This document shows, one piece after another, positions 5,064-5,268 of a DNA stretch of 5,268 bases. The stretch spans positions 1 to 5,268 of the forward strand of contig JASFPT010000272.1 of NCBI GenBank assembly GCA_050115795.1, read 5' to 3'. Position 1 is the first letter of the stretch. Every line of letters starts with the position of its first letter. The notes beneath the pieces were generated by a model. It ran no database searches. It was not told the origin of the DNA and saw only the letters and a program-made list of their open reading frames with translations. The translations under genes and the position numbers were made by a program. The DNA is from JAIPEL01 sp050115795 (lineage in GTDB: Bacteria > Desulfobacterota > Desulfobacteria > Desulfobacterales > CAFBRK01).

Positions 5064-5268
5064 TCACTGTATCGTTGCTTCAGCCGACTCCGCCGGCGGT
5101 TCGATTCCCTCCAGGTTCTGAATGATCGACCAGATCACGGTGATCAGGGCATTTCGAACGTTCGTAAACCGCTGGATGAAACTGTCCTTGGTGAGACCGT
5201 CCAGGTAGATTCGCTGCGTGACCTGCACCGACCGCATCGGCTCGGCAATACCGGTGAAATCAACGTTC
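5064..5268 (-). CDS. C-terminal part of an unrecognised protein (5' end beyond window)
   Basis: Reading leftward, an open frame enters at base 5267 and ends with TGA at 5066-5064, giving 67 residues. Visible are a strand-like start (NVDFTGIAEP), a second strand MRSVQVTQRIYLDGL (11-25), a helix from about 26 to 54 (TKDSFIQRF to IIQNLEGI) and a polar Glu/Ala-rich tail. The codon pattern looks coding, with many G/C third positions and no internal stop. I do not recognise the family; a beta-sheet followed by a long C-terminal helix is all that can be said. It lies 99 bp upstream of the adaptor on the same strand, with no clear promoter or terminator between, so the two may be co-transcribed. Confidence 0.6.
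   Translation of the reverse strand, partial: NVDFTGIAEPMRSVQVTQRIYLDGLTKDSFIQRFTNVRNALITVIWSIIQNLEGIEPPAESAEATIQ

Overview
The window is GC-rich DNA from what is probably an anaerobic, Gram-negative proteobacterium-like organism. A sulfate-reducing or syntrophic Desulfobacterota member is my best guess. The reasons are an oxygen-sensitive glycyl radical enzyme (GRE) with its radical SAM activase, plus a secreted HlyD/RND-type periplasmic adaptor that implies an outer membrane. The phylum is inferred from gene style and is not shown by a marker gene.

Plus strand, left half. A GRE gene, cut by the left window edge, fills positions 2-2128. It is followed 17 bp later by a small gene (2146-2652) whose C-terminal half looks like an SCP-2 (sterol carrier protein 2) lipid-binding domain. 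After a gap of about 480 bp comes the GRE activase (3132-4079), a radical SAM protein with an inserted two-cluster ferredoxin domain. These three genes form the functional unit: the activase makes the glycyl radical, the GRE does the chemistry, and the SCP-2-like protein may hold or present a hydrophobic substrate or product. The GRE keeps the catalytic Cys-Val-Glu site and the glycyl radical loop, but I cannot assign its substrate.

The 2653-3131 gap is the most structured non-coding part of the window. Just after the SCP-2-like gene are small palindromes with competing pairings. Then an approximately 332-bp block (2796-3127) is bounded by imperfect 19-bp inverted repeats (16/19 matching), with at least four internal hairpins. 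One hairpin carries a CTTTG/CAAAG core that I recall from repeated intergenic elements in many proteobacteria. The block ends 4 bp before the activase start codon, so it looks like a small non-autonomous mobile or repeat element inserted into a GRE operon.

Minus strand, right end. A periplasmic adaptor gene (4134-4964, reading leftward) is convergent with the activase. Upstream of it lies the C-terminal end of an unrecognised gene (5064-5268) that runs off the right edge. These two are probably co-transcribed and belong to a separate export-related unit.
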